From Hedera helix (Eukaryota; Streptophyta; Magnoliopsida; Apiales; Araliaceae): a stretch of DNA of 64,000 bases. Position 1 is the stretch's first letter; the number at the start of each line of letters is the position of its first letter. The notes under the pieces were generated by a model. It made no database searches. It was not told the DNA's origin and saw only the letters and a list, made by a program, of their open reading frames with translations. Where the stretch lies: contig OX359274.1 of NCBI GenBank assembly GCA_947179155.2, forward strand, positions 43,473,564 to 43,537,563. Reading direction: 5' to 3'. Positions 12,201 to 23,717 of this stretch are shown one piece after another. The translations under genes were made by a program, and so were the position numbers.

Positions 12201-13034
12201 CTATAATATTTTTCTTATTTTTATCAAATTTGGATAAACCTAGGTAAATGAATCAATTAATGAATTAAATCAAAAAATTATTTAGCTGTGTTAAAATGAA
12301 AGAACATTATATAATAATATTTAATTAAATTTTAAACTCTAAGCAAAATAAACTATCAATAATTTATTTTAAAATAAACGAATAAAAATACACGATTAAG
12401 CATATTCTACTTCTCATTTGTTACTTTTTGTACTCCATAATTTTTCTTCCATAGAGTCGTAATATAAAAAATATAATATTTCAAAATTAATTTTGTCATC
12501 ATAATTCATTACGAAATTATAAATTTACTATTTTAAAGTAGAAACAATGAACAAAAACACAATTTTAATATCTGTAAATTTTAAAATGAGATTATTTTAT
12601 AAAGAGAGAGAGTCATAGTGTATATCTTACTTTCGACTTTTACGCCATCATATAATGTTATGAATGGACTCTAATTATTTGTGACGATCAAGATACGACC
12701 CAAACTCTATAATCATGATCAGTATATCGTTGTCATATATTGAGGGAGTAAAGTTTGAAAAGTATTTAAGAAAGATGAACTCCAGGTGGTTTAATTAACG
12801 AGGTTCCACTTAATCACCTTTTTAACTCCTTGTAATCATAATTACGCGTAAACTTGAAACATTCCCCCTTTTCCAAAAGCTAGCCTCATCACCTCTAAGA
12901 TATATATATATATATATGAGTAATGATTCATATCATGTATTTGTTATTAATCCTTATAGAACATACATCATCAATACTATTGAAAATAAGAAGGAACGAT
13001 CAGAATTAAAAACTGAAAATCGAAGTCTACCAGG
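9255..13034. other. AT-rich intergenic DNA
   Basis: Very AT-rich sequence without a recognisable gene. A GGAGGCGGATCCAGGATTTT stretch at about 10874 is of a type common in plant repeats. Small open frames (for example 10417-10599) have no recognisable similarity. A short (TA)n run lies at 12900-12917. Confidence 0.6.
11527..11778 (-). pseudogene. Possible last-exon fragment of an unidentified gene
   Basis: On the minus strand a splice-acceptor-like TTCTGTCTTCCAG is followed by a frame reading VTEFSKRTLEAEALTSTGY and then a stop. The region is less AT-rich than its surroundings and the short peptide looks like real protein, but I do not recognise the family and see no partner exons. It could be chance or a gene relic. 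Confidence 0.2.
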
Positions 13035-13110
13035 ATTTATGATTTATTAACCATGGTTTAAGATTTATTAACTAGAGTTTAGAGTTTATTAACTAGGGTT
13101 TAAGGTTTAA
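13035..13110. repeat. Short tandem repeat with GGGTTTA-like words
   Basis: About four imperfect copies of a 22-bp unit of the form GATTTATTAACTAGGGTTTA. The GGGTTTA word recalls the plant telomere repeat, but the spacing is not telomeric. Confidence 0.5.
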
Positions 13111-13131
13111 CTTTCTATTGGACATCTGCTA

Positions 13132-13430
13132 CTATTAGACCATCTCTAGCAACACAATCCTAAACTAAATATAGTCTGTGACTATATTTAAAGCACCAAA
13201 ATGACTAAATCAAGGAACTTGATAGTCCATGAACTATAATTTTAATTATATTTAAATGAGAGAGTGGAATGATGATTTGAGTTTTTTTTAATTCATTGAT
13301 TATTTTAATCTTTTTAAATTATAGTCCATGGGATAATCCATCTACTGGAAAGATTGAAGACTAAATGACATTTACTGATGTCATATGGACTAAATATAAC
13401 CCATGAGATAGTCTAGCTCTTAGTATTTGA
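13132..13430. mobile_element. Possible MITE with inverted ends
   Basis: Starts near CATCTCTAGCAACAC followed by ACTAAATATAGTC. Near 13388-13420 the inverse appears (GACTAAATAT, then GAGATAGTCTAGCTC). CATCTC(C/T)AGCA ends with ACTAAATATAG are common in plant Tourist-like or hAT-like MITEs. Boundaries and target duplication are not resolved. Confidence 0.3.
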
Positions 13431-14013
13431 TGTTTAAAAATCTTTTAAACGTTTGCTACTAATAATAGTTTTCTTGTACGTTATAGATGGTGTTTGCAAA
13501 TTTTTGATGCATAACAAATATTTACTATGGATCATGCCCCTATATATATATATAGTTGAAACATTCTCGCTTTTTTCAAAAGTTTAATCACCTCTATAAT
13601 TTAACCAGGCTTGCTTGCAGAGATATTTAACTAAGTTCCAAGAGCCAAGTCCAATTTTATGTAGTTTATATTTCATTTATTAGCTTGATCTCCAAATTCT
13701 TCACCTAATCCAAATATTTAAGTTTCTTTGTTGGGTCCAATTTTTGGCAAATCTGTTATCACAACTCAAACCAAATTTCTTTAATTAACGTCAAACAACC
13801 TCACATAAAGACTATATGCATCTTTAGCAATTTGCTATACCACTAGTCTTAATTATATTAATTTGATTAACCAATCAAACCTAATTTCAGTTCTTTTCTT
13901 TTCTTTTCTGTTATTTTCCCTTTCAATATAAAGTTTCATGCATGAAGTCTCTGAATTAGGTAACCTGCCGAGGCTAACTAATTAAGACTGAGAAATAAGC
14001 CAAAAATCCCCTC

Positions 14014-14020
14014 TATAAAT
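14014..14020 (+). promoter_or_regulatory. TATA box of peroxidase gene 1
   Basis: TATAAAT lies 98 bp upstream of the ATG at 14118, a normal distance in plants. The same context CTATAAATACTAC is conserved upstream of the second peroxidase gene at 23641. Confidence 0.7.
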
Positions 14021-14117
14021 ACTACAATCTATTTTCTACACCATCATGCATTAGCATAACATACTTCTTAATTTATAGCACTAGAAATTAATTCTAGGTT
14101 CTTATATCAACCCATCA

Positions 14118-16584
14118 ATGGCTTCTTTTTCTTCTATAATAATGGTCAATATAATTTTGGCTTTCTTAGTGCTCTTTATGGGAATTTCCTCGGCTCAACT
14201 TGCACCAAATTTTTACTCCAAATCTTGTCCAGACCTTTTACCCACTGTGAAATACACGGTGCATTCTGCGATAGCCAAGGAAACTCGGATGGGCGCATCT
14301 CTTCTTCGCCTATTCTTCCACGATTGCTTCGTAAACGTAACATTACTTATTCATATTGTGCTCCAATCTTTAAAATTTTAAATTTAATTTATAGTTTTGT
14401 TTGGCAATAATTCAATTTCAAGCCTTAGAATTGTCAAATTTTTTTTATTAAATTTCAGCTTTCTATAAAGAATTTCAAATGCAAGTGTTTTTATTTTCAA
14501 TTCTAAAATTTAAGATTAAGTTTTCAAATATAGCGCCCGTAATTACATTTTATTTGGTATAAGATCTGTTCTATTACACATTTCATTCAAATTTTTTCAA
14601 TACATGTTTAGTAACACAATATTATTTTTCATGACAATTATTTATAATAATTTTTATTATGTTGCTTAATATAATATTTATGTTGTTAAATATATATTAA
14701 AAAAAAAGTAAATGAACAATATAACGGAGGGGATTCCGACACTATAGAATTCGTCAAGGCACTCTAAAAATAATAAGGTTAACGTGAAAAGGGAAATTAT
14801 ATATGTTAATAGCCATCTTTGAATTGTCAATAGCATAGATCTTATCTAATTAATTAATTGTCTATGTATAATTAATTTACAGAATAGTCTAATTCACGAC
14901 CGGGTTTTTGCTTCGGTCTTGGGTCAAACCTATGTTTTAAAGCCTCCCTTGCACTACTCTTTCTTAGAATCAAATACCAATATAGTTCTAATCAAGCAAA
15001 GTAAAAGAAATATTTATGCACCATATTTTTGGTTTAGAGAAAAGACTATACATGCTCAGTGGTGTATAACTGTTTGATATTTCACTAAATTTTCTTTTGT
15101 TATACGTATAGGGATGTGATGGATCAATACTCCTAGACGATACGTCGTCGTTCATAGGAGAGAAAAAGGCAGGTCCAAACCTAAATTCTGCAAGAGGATA
15201 TGAAGTGGTTGACAAGATAAAATCAGCTGTGGAAAATGTGTGCCCGGGTATTGTCTCTTGTGCTGACGTATTGGCTATTACTGCAAGAGACTCAGTTACT
15301 ATCGTAAGTATTCATTAATTCATATTCTTATACAGTTTTTTTGAAGGAAAACTTTGTGATCAACTTGCTCAAAAATATTTTAAAGTGTTCCATCATAATT
15401 ATATGGGCAACAATTTTGAGCATTTTTGAGTAAGTTGAGCACAAAAATTTCGGACAATAATTGTAGTGTTGCTCTCTTTAATTTTTCTAAAGTGATGTAA
15501 TTTTTACTTTTTATGCTGCAACATGTAATGCAGCTTGGAGGACCTAATTGGAATGTAAAACTCGGAAGAAGAGATGCCAGGACAGCAAGCCAAGGTGCAG
15601 CCAATAATAGCATTCCTGCTCCAACTTCTACCCTCGATGCCCTCATTTCAAGATATAATGCACTTGGCCTGTCCACCAAAGACATGGTTGCTTTATCTGG
15701 TACTTATCTCTCTCAGAATGAGGATCCCATTTATATTATTTTTTGTCCCAAAAATAAAAATTAATATTTTGATCCAAATTTGCCATAATTAATGATTGAA
15801 AATTGGTTATACCTAAAATTAAGTACTACACAAATGTTTTATGATTCCTATATATATATAACCACTAGGAAATTATATAAATATTTTATTCAAGCATGAT
15901 GCATGGAATTCTTTCCTTCATCTTAATTAATCTCAATAAATGCCTAAACGTATAAATCCCAAAATCCTAGCATGTTGCTTATTAACCCAAGGCGTTACTC
16001 AAGTGATAAGTGAATATGATGATAAGTACTCCGATGGTGTATGTAATAATTCACAACTCTAGAGAATACTTTGAGGGTTAAGAATTTCCGGTGTACATCA
16101 AAAAGAATAGTGAGAGCGGGTTCCTCTGTATAAAAAACTAAAATAAAAAAATGTTAGCTTATTTCTGAAATAAACATATGATCAATATATAGGGGCTCAC
16201 ACAATCGGACAAGCAAGGTGCACCACCTTCCGAGCTCGAGTATTCAACGAAACCAACATAGACAGTTCATTTGCTAAATCAAGGCAAAGCAACTGCCCAA
16301 GAACCACAGGCTCAGGAGACAACAATCTGGCGCCTCTGGATCTCCAATCTCCTACAGCTTTTGACAATAACTATTACAAGAACCTTGTGAACCAAAAAGG
16401 CCTTCTCCACTCGGATCAAGTACTTTTTAATGGCGGTTCAACGGATTCGATTGTGAAAACATATAGTAACAGCCCAAGCAGCTTTGCTTCTGATTTTGTT
16501 GCCGCCATGATCAGAATGGGTGATATTAGCCCACTCACTGGTTCTAATGGAGAGATAAGGAAGAATTGCAGGAAGAGAAATTAA
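14118..16584 (+). CDS. Class III (secretory) peroxidase, gene 1
   Basis: Haem peroxidase of the plant secretory class, acting in the cell wall or vacuole on H2O2 and phenolics such as lignin precursors. Four exons: 14118-14336, 15112-15303, 15534-15699 and 16193-16584, all with GT..AG introns, giving 322 residues, the usual length. Residues 1 to about 26 are a hydrophobic signal peptide (cut before QLAPNFYS). Distal Arg64 and His68 lie in RLFFHDCF, proximal His195 in SGAHTIG. Eight Cys for four disulphides are at 37, 70, 75, 117, 123, 202, 227 and 318. Haem-pocket IPAPTS and calcium-site residues (DGSILLDD) are present. The sequence resembles the Arabidopsis PRX52/PRX4 group, recognised from memory of family motifs. 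The second, highly similar gene starts 9.6 kb downstream. The frame is intact. Confidence 0.95.
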
Positions 16585-16918
16585 GGGTTCTTTTTTTTTT
16601 TTAAATATATAAGAAGGTGCGTTTTTTTTCTTTCATGAAAGATAAGTTGTGTGTTTTGAATTATTGTTCGTCTTTGAAATGGACGTGACCATGACTCAAA
16701 GGAAGGTTAATTAGTTTAAGTGTTTAGTGGAGTGCTTGTAGACTTGTAATTGATCTTCTTTGAAAATCTTAACAATAATTTCTTCAAAGATCATCAAGGA
16801 ATACTGTTTGATTTTGAAATTAATTTGGAAGGTTGTGAGATAAATGTTTTTTCTTTAATTATTTTTAAACCTTTGTCTCATCCTTAAATTCCGTTACATG
16901 TACATGGGACATATATAT

Positions 16919-16975
16919 GACCAAATGAATAATCTAACTTTGAAGTCTCATTCCGTTCATAATAATAATATTAGT
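16919..16975. repeat. Tandem duplication unit 1, left part
   Basis: GACCAAATGAATAATCTAAC and what follows is repeated at 19923. The unit is interrupted by the family A solo LTR at 16976 and continues at 19640-19922, which matches 19970-20290. The intact unit is about 350 bp. Confidence 0.8.
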
Positions 16976-19639
16976 TGTGACGCCCCCAAATCAGGTCAAC
17001 ACCACTCAATTTAAGTCGTCAAAAAACTACAGCAAAATTATTACAATATACGGTTCAATAATACACAACTAAGTCTTCACAATTATTACTATTCTACAAT
17101 ATAGTGAAAACTATTATAGCAACTATCTCGGACTGCTACTCCATTCCCCTTTTCTCCCCGCTAGTCTCGGCTACGCTCTCATTTCCCGAACAATTGAATA
17201 AAAAGGAAAGGGTGAGCTCAAATAGCACAGTAAGAAATATCATGACTAAGATAATGAAAAATAAATTATTTTTAGCCTTCAAAAATTGAGTTCTTAAATT
17301 GAATATAATAGACAACGAGTTTTAAATCAACAGTTGCAGTTGAGTTATAAATAACAAGATTAACAGTAGTTAAGTTCTTAAATAAAGTTTCACTGCAGCG
17401 AAATAACCACCACTAAGATAATCGAGTAGATCGTGATATCTACTAGCGTCTCTTTTTAAGAAAATCATCATTAATTTTTATCATCTAAAACACCACTGGT
17501 CATGATCATGCCAAACAACAGTTCTTCTTTGCCTCCGGCCAAAGAGAACATTCATCACGTGTCCTTGTCATCCGACCAAAGACACCCAACAATTATATTG
17601 TCTTTATCCTATATCGCCTTTAACATATCATCTGTGCCTCATGCCACAGATATTCAGAATAACCTGATATATACTTAATGATTGAAATAACAACAGAGAT
17701 ATAAATAATGAACAGAAGAAACAAGATAAACAATAACATGAGGAGTTAATAATTAACTTTGTACAGATTTAAATAATGTCTAAATTATCAACATAATGTA
17801 TAGAAAAATGTGTTCAAGTCCAAGAGTAATGTCCAAGATCCATTCGGAGAAGTTAAACAATAAGGTTTACGGTACAATGAATTAGTCCAAACTGTCCACA
17901 GTTTAAAAGTTCAAGGTCAATAAGTTCATAGTCCAAATAAATGTCCACAATTCAAAAGTTCAAAGTCCATAAGTTTACATTCCAAATATGATGATGGAAA
18001 TTTAATAAGAATGTTCTTGTCAAAGGGTATTAGATGAAGTGCAAACTATTAAGGGAATATTAATGAATTATTAATTCAAGAATTTTCAACGTTTAATAAC
18101 ATTAGAGATACAAATGAGATACTTTCTTACCTTAGTAAGTTTAAGTGATAGAAGATGAAAATGATGGTATTCCTTCTAAATAAGAAAGAAAATGATATCA
18201 CTTTATGATGATGAAAAGAATAATATCTCTTACCGTAATAAATTTAAGAGTTTGAAAGAAAATGATATCCCTTACCTTATTTCGTGACTAAATACAGCTT
18301 TTATGAGGTTGATCAACCTATACGTATATTCATAATTTAATTAGTAAGTAACACGTACCAATTTTATGTATATAAAATCATCCAAGTGAATATACTTCAA
18401 AATAATTTTTAAAGAAAATAATTTTTCAAAGTAAAATCTTTTAAAGAAAGTTTTTCAAAATAAATCTTCTGATAGAAGAGTCTTCTAAAGGAAGAGTTAT
18501 AAACTGATGCGTGTGTGAGTGTTTATATAATTTTTAAAAGAAAAACTTACTTGAACAATACTCGTACTCTTCTAGATCTTCAACGTTTAAGATAATTTTA
18601 ATATACTTATGGAGACACTTATACTAAGAAATATCTAGAGAGTGGAAAAAAGATTAAGTGAGGAATGTATGAAACTCCTTATGCTAAGCCCCCTATTTAT
18701 AGCCAGAGCCTAACCAACTTTTCCACACACACGTTACACATTTTAATCTCATCTTTTAATCTGAACTATTCATTAACCAACACACGTTTCACACTTTAAT
18801 CTGCACCACTCAATGGTTATCACGCGTTTCACGCCTACACGTGTTACACATTTACACGCGTTACACACTTACACGTGTTACACACGTACAAGCGTTACAC
18901 ATTTTCATATTATTTTATTAATTTAATATCTCAATTATTAAATATACCGTGTTTTTCAAATAATAAATCTGTTTAACTGTTTAATACCCGTGACTACTAC
19001 TGTAACAATTATTAGCCCAATAATGCAAGATGCTGTGCATTATGACAATTATTGATTCAATGATATGGAACACTGTGCAATCAATAATGTAAAATATTAT
19101 GTAATGACAATTATTGATTCAATAATGTAAAATGTTGTGTAATGACAATTATTGATGAAATACTGTACAATAACCACTTTATCAGTTCAATAATTTAAAT
19201 ATTGTGTAATACCGTGTGCTACTATGCAAGACCATGATATACAGTAAAATACTGCGTGTTACAGTAAAATACCATATGTTACCATACTTTTATAACTGGG
19301 CATTTTAACAGTTAAAAGTGATAATACTGTTGACCATTTTTATTTAGAAAGGCTACTGCTGTCGTTTTCTTCATCCGACAATATTTCGTTGTGGAGTCCA
19401 CCCATAACTGAATATTTCGGCGCCATCGTATAAATATTTCTCGACAGAACGAATATTACTCGACAGAACGAATATTCTCCGACAGAACGAATATTCCCCG
19501 ATAGAGCGAATATTGTCCGACCTAAAATTTTTGCATATAACATCTTTAACTTTACTTTTTATTAATTTAACATCTTACTGTTAAGCATAAAATTATGAAA
19601 AAAAATTAAAATCTATTTATTAAAGTTCGGGGTCTTACA
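16976..19639 (-). mobile_element. Family A solo LTR (2664 bp)
   Basis: Starts TGTGACGCCCCCAAATC and ends GGGGTCTTACA, with proper TG..CA ends. It is flanked by TTAGT (16971-16975) and TTGGT (19640-19644), a 5-bp target duplication with one mismatch, so it is a solo LTR left by recombination or an old insertion. Read on the minus strand it contains a TATA-like GGCTATAAATAG (near 18700) and, close to its start, the CGAATATTC repeats. A variant feature of this copy is a run of ACACGTGTTACAC-like words at 18825-18900. It contains no coding sequence; the open frames in it are short. Confidence 0.9.
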
Positions 19640-19922
19640 TTGGTCATCCACGTTTTTATCGCCACTCTTATATCTAATTATTGGTATTATAAAAGTATTA
19701 AGGGTTTGTTCGATTACCAGCGTTTGTAACTTTTGTGATAATAGTGTTTGCAGCGGTTAAACCTCCAAATACACCATACGAGGTGCGTTTACTTGTGGTG
19801 CAAACGTTGCGTTTGAGCTCTAAACGTTGTGTTTATAAGTTAAATAAGTTGTATTTAAAATAAGCTGCTATTAGACAAATAAGATTTTCAAATGTGTTTA
19901 AACTTCTAAACACTTTAAATGC

Positions 19923-20290
19923 ACCAAATGAATAATCTAACTTTGAAGTCTCATTCTATTCATAGTAGCTAGTAATATTGGCCCTCCACTTGTTTTTATC
20001 GCCACTCTTATATCTAATCATTGATATTATAAAAGTATTAAAGGTTTGTTCGACTACCATCGTTTGTAACATTTACGACGATAATGTTCGTAGCGTTTAG
20101 ACCTCCAAACGCACAACATCAATTTTTGGTGAGTTGCGTTTGATTAGGCGCAAATGCTATGTTTGAGGCCTAAAAGCTGCGTTTATAAGTTAAATAAGTT
20201 GCATTTAAAATAAGTCATTGTTAGACGAACAAGATTTTCAAATATGTTTGAAATTTCAAGCGCTCTAAATGCACCAAACGCTATAAACAC
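19923..20290. repeat. Tandem duplication unit 2
   Basis: A second copy of the segment at 16919-16975 plus 19640-19922: the same order of AATGAATAATCTAACTTTGA, TTTTTATCGCCACTCTTAT, AAGGTTTGTTCGA and AAATAAGTTGCATTTAAAAT. It has diverged by scattered point changes. It is intergenic and has no coding sequence. Confidence 0.8.
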
Positions 20291-21158
20291 TAAGTAACCA
20301 AACATACACTAATTGCAAAATATATATTTAATAACAAAAATATTATATTTAACAATCCAATAACATTCATCACAAATGAGTGTGTAAATGCAAACATGTA
20401 GCAATAACATTATGTCACAAGACGTAATAAATAACGGAAAATTATTTTTATATATATTTTAAATATTTTTACATGATATTTTAGCTTACGAGAGTGAGAT
20501 TCACTATATCCTCATGGGATACAATATTATGTAAAAATATTAATAAAACATAAAAATATCAATTCCCATATAAATATTGGAAGTTCTTTGCAAGCCGGCA
20601 CTCAGAATAAATTAACACTTCTGGACGTTAGTGCATCCTATAACAAATTAACTCATTGGCTCATTGCCCATAATGTCACCACCGACCAGCTTTGCCATAT
20701 TATTAACCATCAAAACTTTTTTCTCCAATTTGAACCATTGTTAAATCTTATTTGACCACACTTTCCTTAGCCATGGAGGTGTTAGATGGTGGAGGTTAGT
20801 GACAAATAACCACGGAGTTTGGCGCTTGAACCTAATTAACTCAATTCAATACACATTAAAAAAGTAAGCAACGTTACGCGTCTCAAATTTGATATCATAT
20901 AATGTGTTAATATTGCATAGTTTAATGACATTAGTAATGATTAGTCATACAGTACTATAATAATTTTAGTTTTGTTCCATAACATATGAACGAAATGAGA
21001 ACAAGTGGCTCATTCTTATAAGGATAACTTATCCCTTTAATTAAATTACATAATACTAAGCGCTTAAACAAGTGCTTGTATGACCTTTAGACCATTTTTT
21101 TTCTCTTTTAATATTTTGGATAACCACAGACGACACTCGTTTATGACCAAATTATTAC

Positions 21159-21210
<52 letters not shown>
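21159..21210. repeat. (TAA)n microsatellite
   Basis: About 17 uninterrupted TAA units. Confidence 0.95.
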
Positions 21211-21562
21211 GTTCACCAAATCAGATGTGAGAAACTGACTTGTTCAATGAATGTGCTTAACAAACTTTAGGAACATTCGCGGGCTCCATATAGTAGTTGA
21301 AGTTTAAACAATTAAACTCTACTTTAGGGCCTAATCAATCTGCAGGTCATCTCTTATTATTCACTAATCAAGTTAAATTATATAAATACTAGTATATATA
21401 CGCATGCTGAGACTTAAAGTCAAATTAATCTCCGCAAAGGCTGACTTTTCAAAACGTTGCAATTATTTAGATAACAACCCTATCGAATTAAAAATCAAGT
21501 TGACTATATGTAATAATGATAGTAGTTTTATGATTAAAGGTATTCAGGATAGTAGTTTGAAT

Positions 21563-21564
<2 letters not shown>

Positions 21565-21599
<35 letters not shown>
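21565..21599. repeat. (TA)n microsatellite
   Basis: About 17 TA units, close to the first intergenic microsatellite. The small open frames across it are low-complexity artefacts. Confidence 0.95.
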
Positions 21600-21601
<2 letters not shown>

Positions 21602-21814
21602 TATTATATATATTACGATATGTGACACAAGTGTTATAAATTTCTCTACTTAAATACTTGACGTTCCCGTCAAGTTGAACACATAGTAATACAGGATCCA
21701 AAAACATTGTCTTTCTAGTCATTGTGAGATATACTAGTGACCTATCAGACCCACTTTTGTATTCTCACCTCTGGCAACCCGATCAAATAACTTGATTCAA
21801 AGTTTCGAGAATCG

Positions 21815-21840
21815 GCTCTGATATCATATGTAACAACCCG
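21815..21840 (-). mobile_element. Relic of a Gypsy LTR/primer-binding-site junction
   Basis: GGCTCTGATATCATA is followed by TGTAACAACCCG. On the minus strand this reads as an LTR end (CGGGTTGTTACA), then TATGATATCAGAGCC, close to the initiator tRNA-Met complement. This arrangement is typical of plant Gypsy elements. The extent of the relic on either side is not resolved. Confidence 0.4.
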
Positions 21841-22899
21841 AGTCAAATTTCGAATTCGGGACAAATATTAGATCAAATCCTAAGTCCAAACCAAATCAAA
21901 TTCATCCAAACGAGACATTATCACTAGCCCAATAATATCTTTTTGGGTCATTTTAATTCACTACAAATTCACCCACAAAAGGTTATAATCAAAGGTATTA
22001 ATAATAGTAACTTAAGTTCTTATATATTACAATATAAAATTGGGATATTATATTGATTCCCTTCGATGTCGGTAAATTGGAATTCAACTTAAATGAAATA
22101 GTAGATAGAAGAAATCAAATTCTCTTCTTTACTGAACTAGCTTGACCAAGTCCAGAATATAAAATATTTACAAATTAAAAAATATAGAGAGAGAGAGAGA
22201 GAAGAGAAAACAAGGTCAAAACTGAAATACAACTTTTATATGATTTGATTTGAAGGAGAAAAAAAATTAAAGAGATGCACCAGTCCGTTAATTCCTGATC
22301 AAGTGCTACCTATAAAATTTCAATGACATTATTACTAAGTAAATGATGGAGAGTAATCCAGTTACACGCATGCATGGGCATGGGATCGGAGCTAAAACAC
22401 TAATCTTGACATACAAGGTACCACTACCACATATCATAATCCTTTAAAACAAAAAAGAAATCCATATATACTTTAATTAGTGCTTGACAAATTTTCTTAG
22501 GAATTGAGATGGATCTGGTATTGAGGGTCTTGAAGATCTTTGATATGATAGTTGTTTCTTAGAAGGTTTTTTTATTTTTTTGGATACATTAGTACTATAA
22601 TTAGACTGTAAGTTGTCGCTATAAACCTATAACGAGAGTCAAAACCGTCGTTATAGAACCATAATGACACTTGTCATGTAGAAATATTAAAAATTCATGT
22701 GAAAATATCAGTTTTCTTAAATAATATCTAATTAGATAATTGAAATTAACGGGAGATGTTTCTAAATATATGGTTTTTATTTCATTATATGAATGTAAAA
22801 GTAGGCTACTATATATATAAATATTATTTTAAATAATTTTTTGTAAAAATTATTTACAATGGACAAATAATTATTTATCATGGAACTTTTGGTCCCAAA

Positions 22900-23273
22900 T
22901 TAGGATAGGAAATACCCAGAATTGTGACGGAAATTCTTCACTTGTGAAGAGTAAAAATTAGCGCGGATTTATTTGTGACGGAGCATGCCATCTCAAATGA
23001 TTACATTTGTAATTGCTTTTGTGACGGTACTTCCATTCCAGTTATATTCATTTTTGATGACTCAGACCGTCGCAAATTAGCTGGTCATATTTAGCCAAAA
23101 AAATATTAGCTGGTCACAAATGACTTAATTGTGCCGCCTTGTGACGGATATCATTGGTGACGGGACTTAATGTTACGGATCATGTGACGGACACACAGGT
23201 GTTCTTATTTGAGACGAAACCTGCTTATTTGCGATGGAATTGTTCGTCACAATATCCTTTTTTTCTAGTTGTG
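22900..23273. mobile_element. CACTA-like terminal segment upstream of peroxidase gene 2
   Basis: Dense repeats of TGTGACGG, CCGTCGCAAAT and TTGTGACGG, ending CCTTTTTTTCTAGTTGTG at 23273, which is the inverse of CACAACTAGAAAAAAAGG and close to the CACTA terminal repeat CACTACTAGAAAAA. Similar GTCGTTATAG words near 22610-22680 may be the other end. It lies about 370 bp upstream of the TATA box of peroxidase gene 2 and has no counterpart upstream of gene 1. Confidence 0.5.
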
Positions 23274-23640
23274 AAATTTTCAACTTGAATTTATGTATCC
23301 CTCTCAAAAACCTGACCATTTCTCTAGTCTTTACCAAATCGAAGATTAAGTTGCTTTCTTGGGCCCTCCTCTTTTGACAATTTTGTTAACACGACTCAAC
23401 TGCATTTCCCTAATTAGTGCCAAACACATATGAAGTACATGTCTTGCTTTAATGTACTACTACCTAGCTAGTACTTTATCTAATTTGATCAATTAACAAA
23501 ACACTAATTTATTTAGAGCATGTTTTACTTCATTTTCTCAGTTTATGCGTGAAAGTTTAATGCGTGAAAAGTCTTTGAGTTAGGCAACCTGCTGCACTAA
23601 CAAATATAGAAAAAGGAGTCAACAAATTTAATTCTCTAGC

Positions 23641-23648
23641 TATAAATA
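23641..23648 (+). promoter_or_regulatory. TATA box of peroxidase gene 2
   Basis: TATAAATA lies 77 bp upstream of the ATG at 23718, in the same CTATAAATACTAC-type context as gene 1. Confidence 0.7.
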
Positions 23649-23717
23649 CTACATGTTCTACACCATAATGAGCATAACATACTTCAATTCTCTCTAGCTA
23701 GTAATATTAATCAATCA

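Larger units (their letters stand above)
20291..22590. other. Intergenic DNA between the peroxidase genes
   Basis: No gene recognised. Contains two microsatellites (listed separately), a possible Gypsy LTR junction at 21815-21840 and a short (GA)n run near 22187. Confidence 0.6.

Noticed and set aside
13037..13105. GGGTTTA-like words as an interstitial telomere repeat
   Set aside because: The words are spaced by 22 bp within a longer AT-rich unit and are not in the TTTAGGG tandem form.
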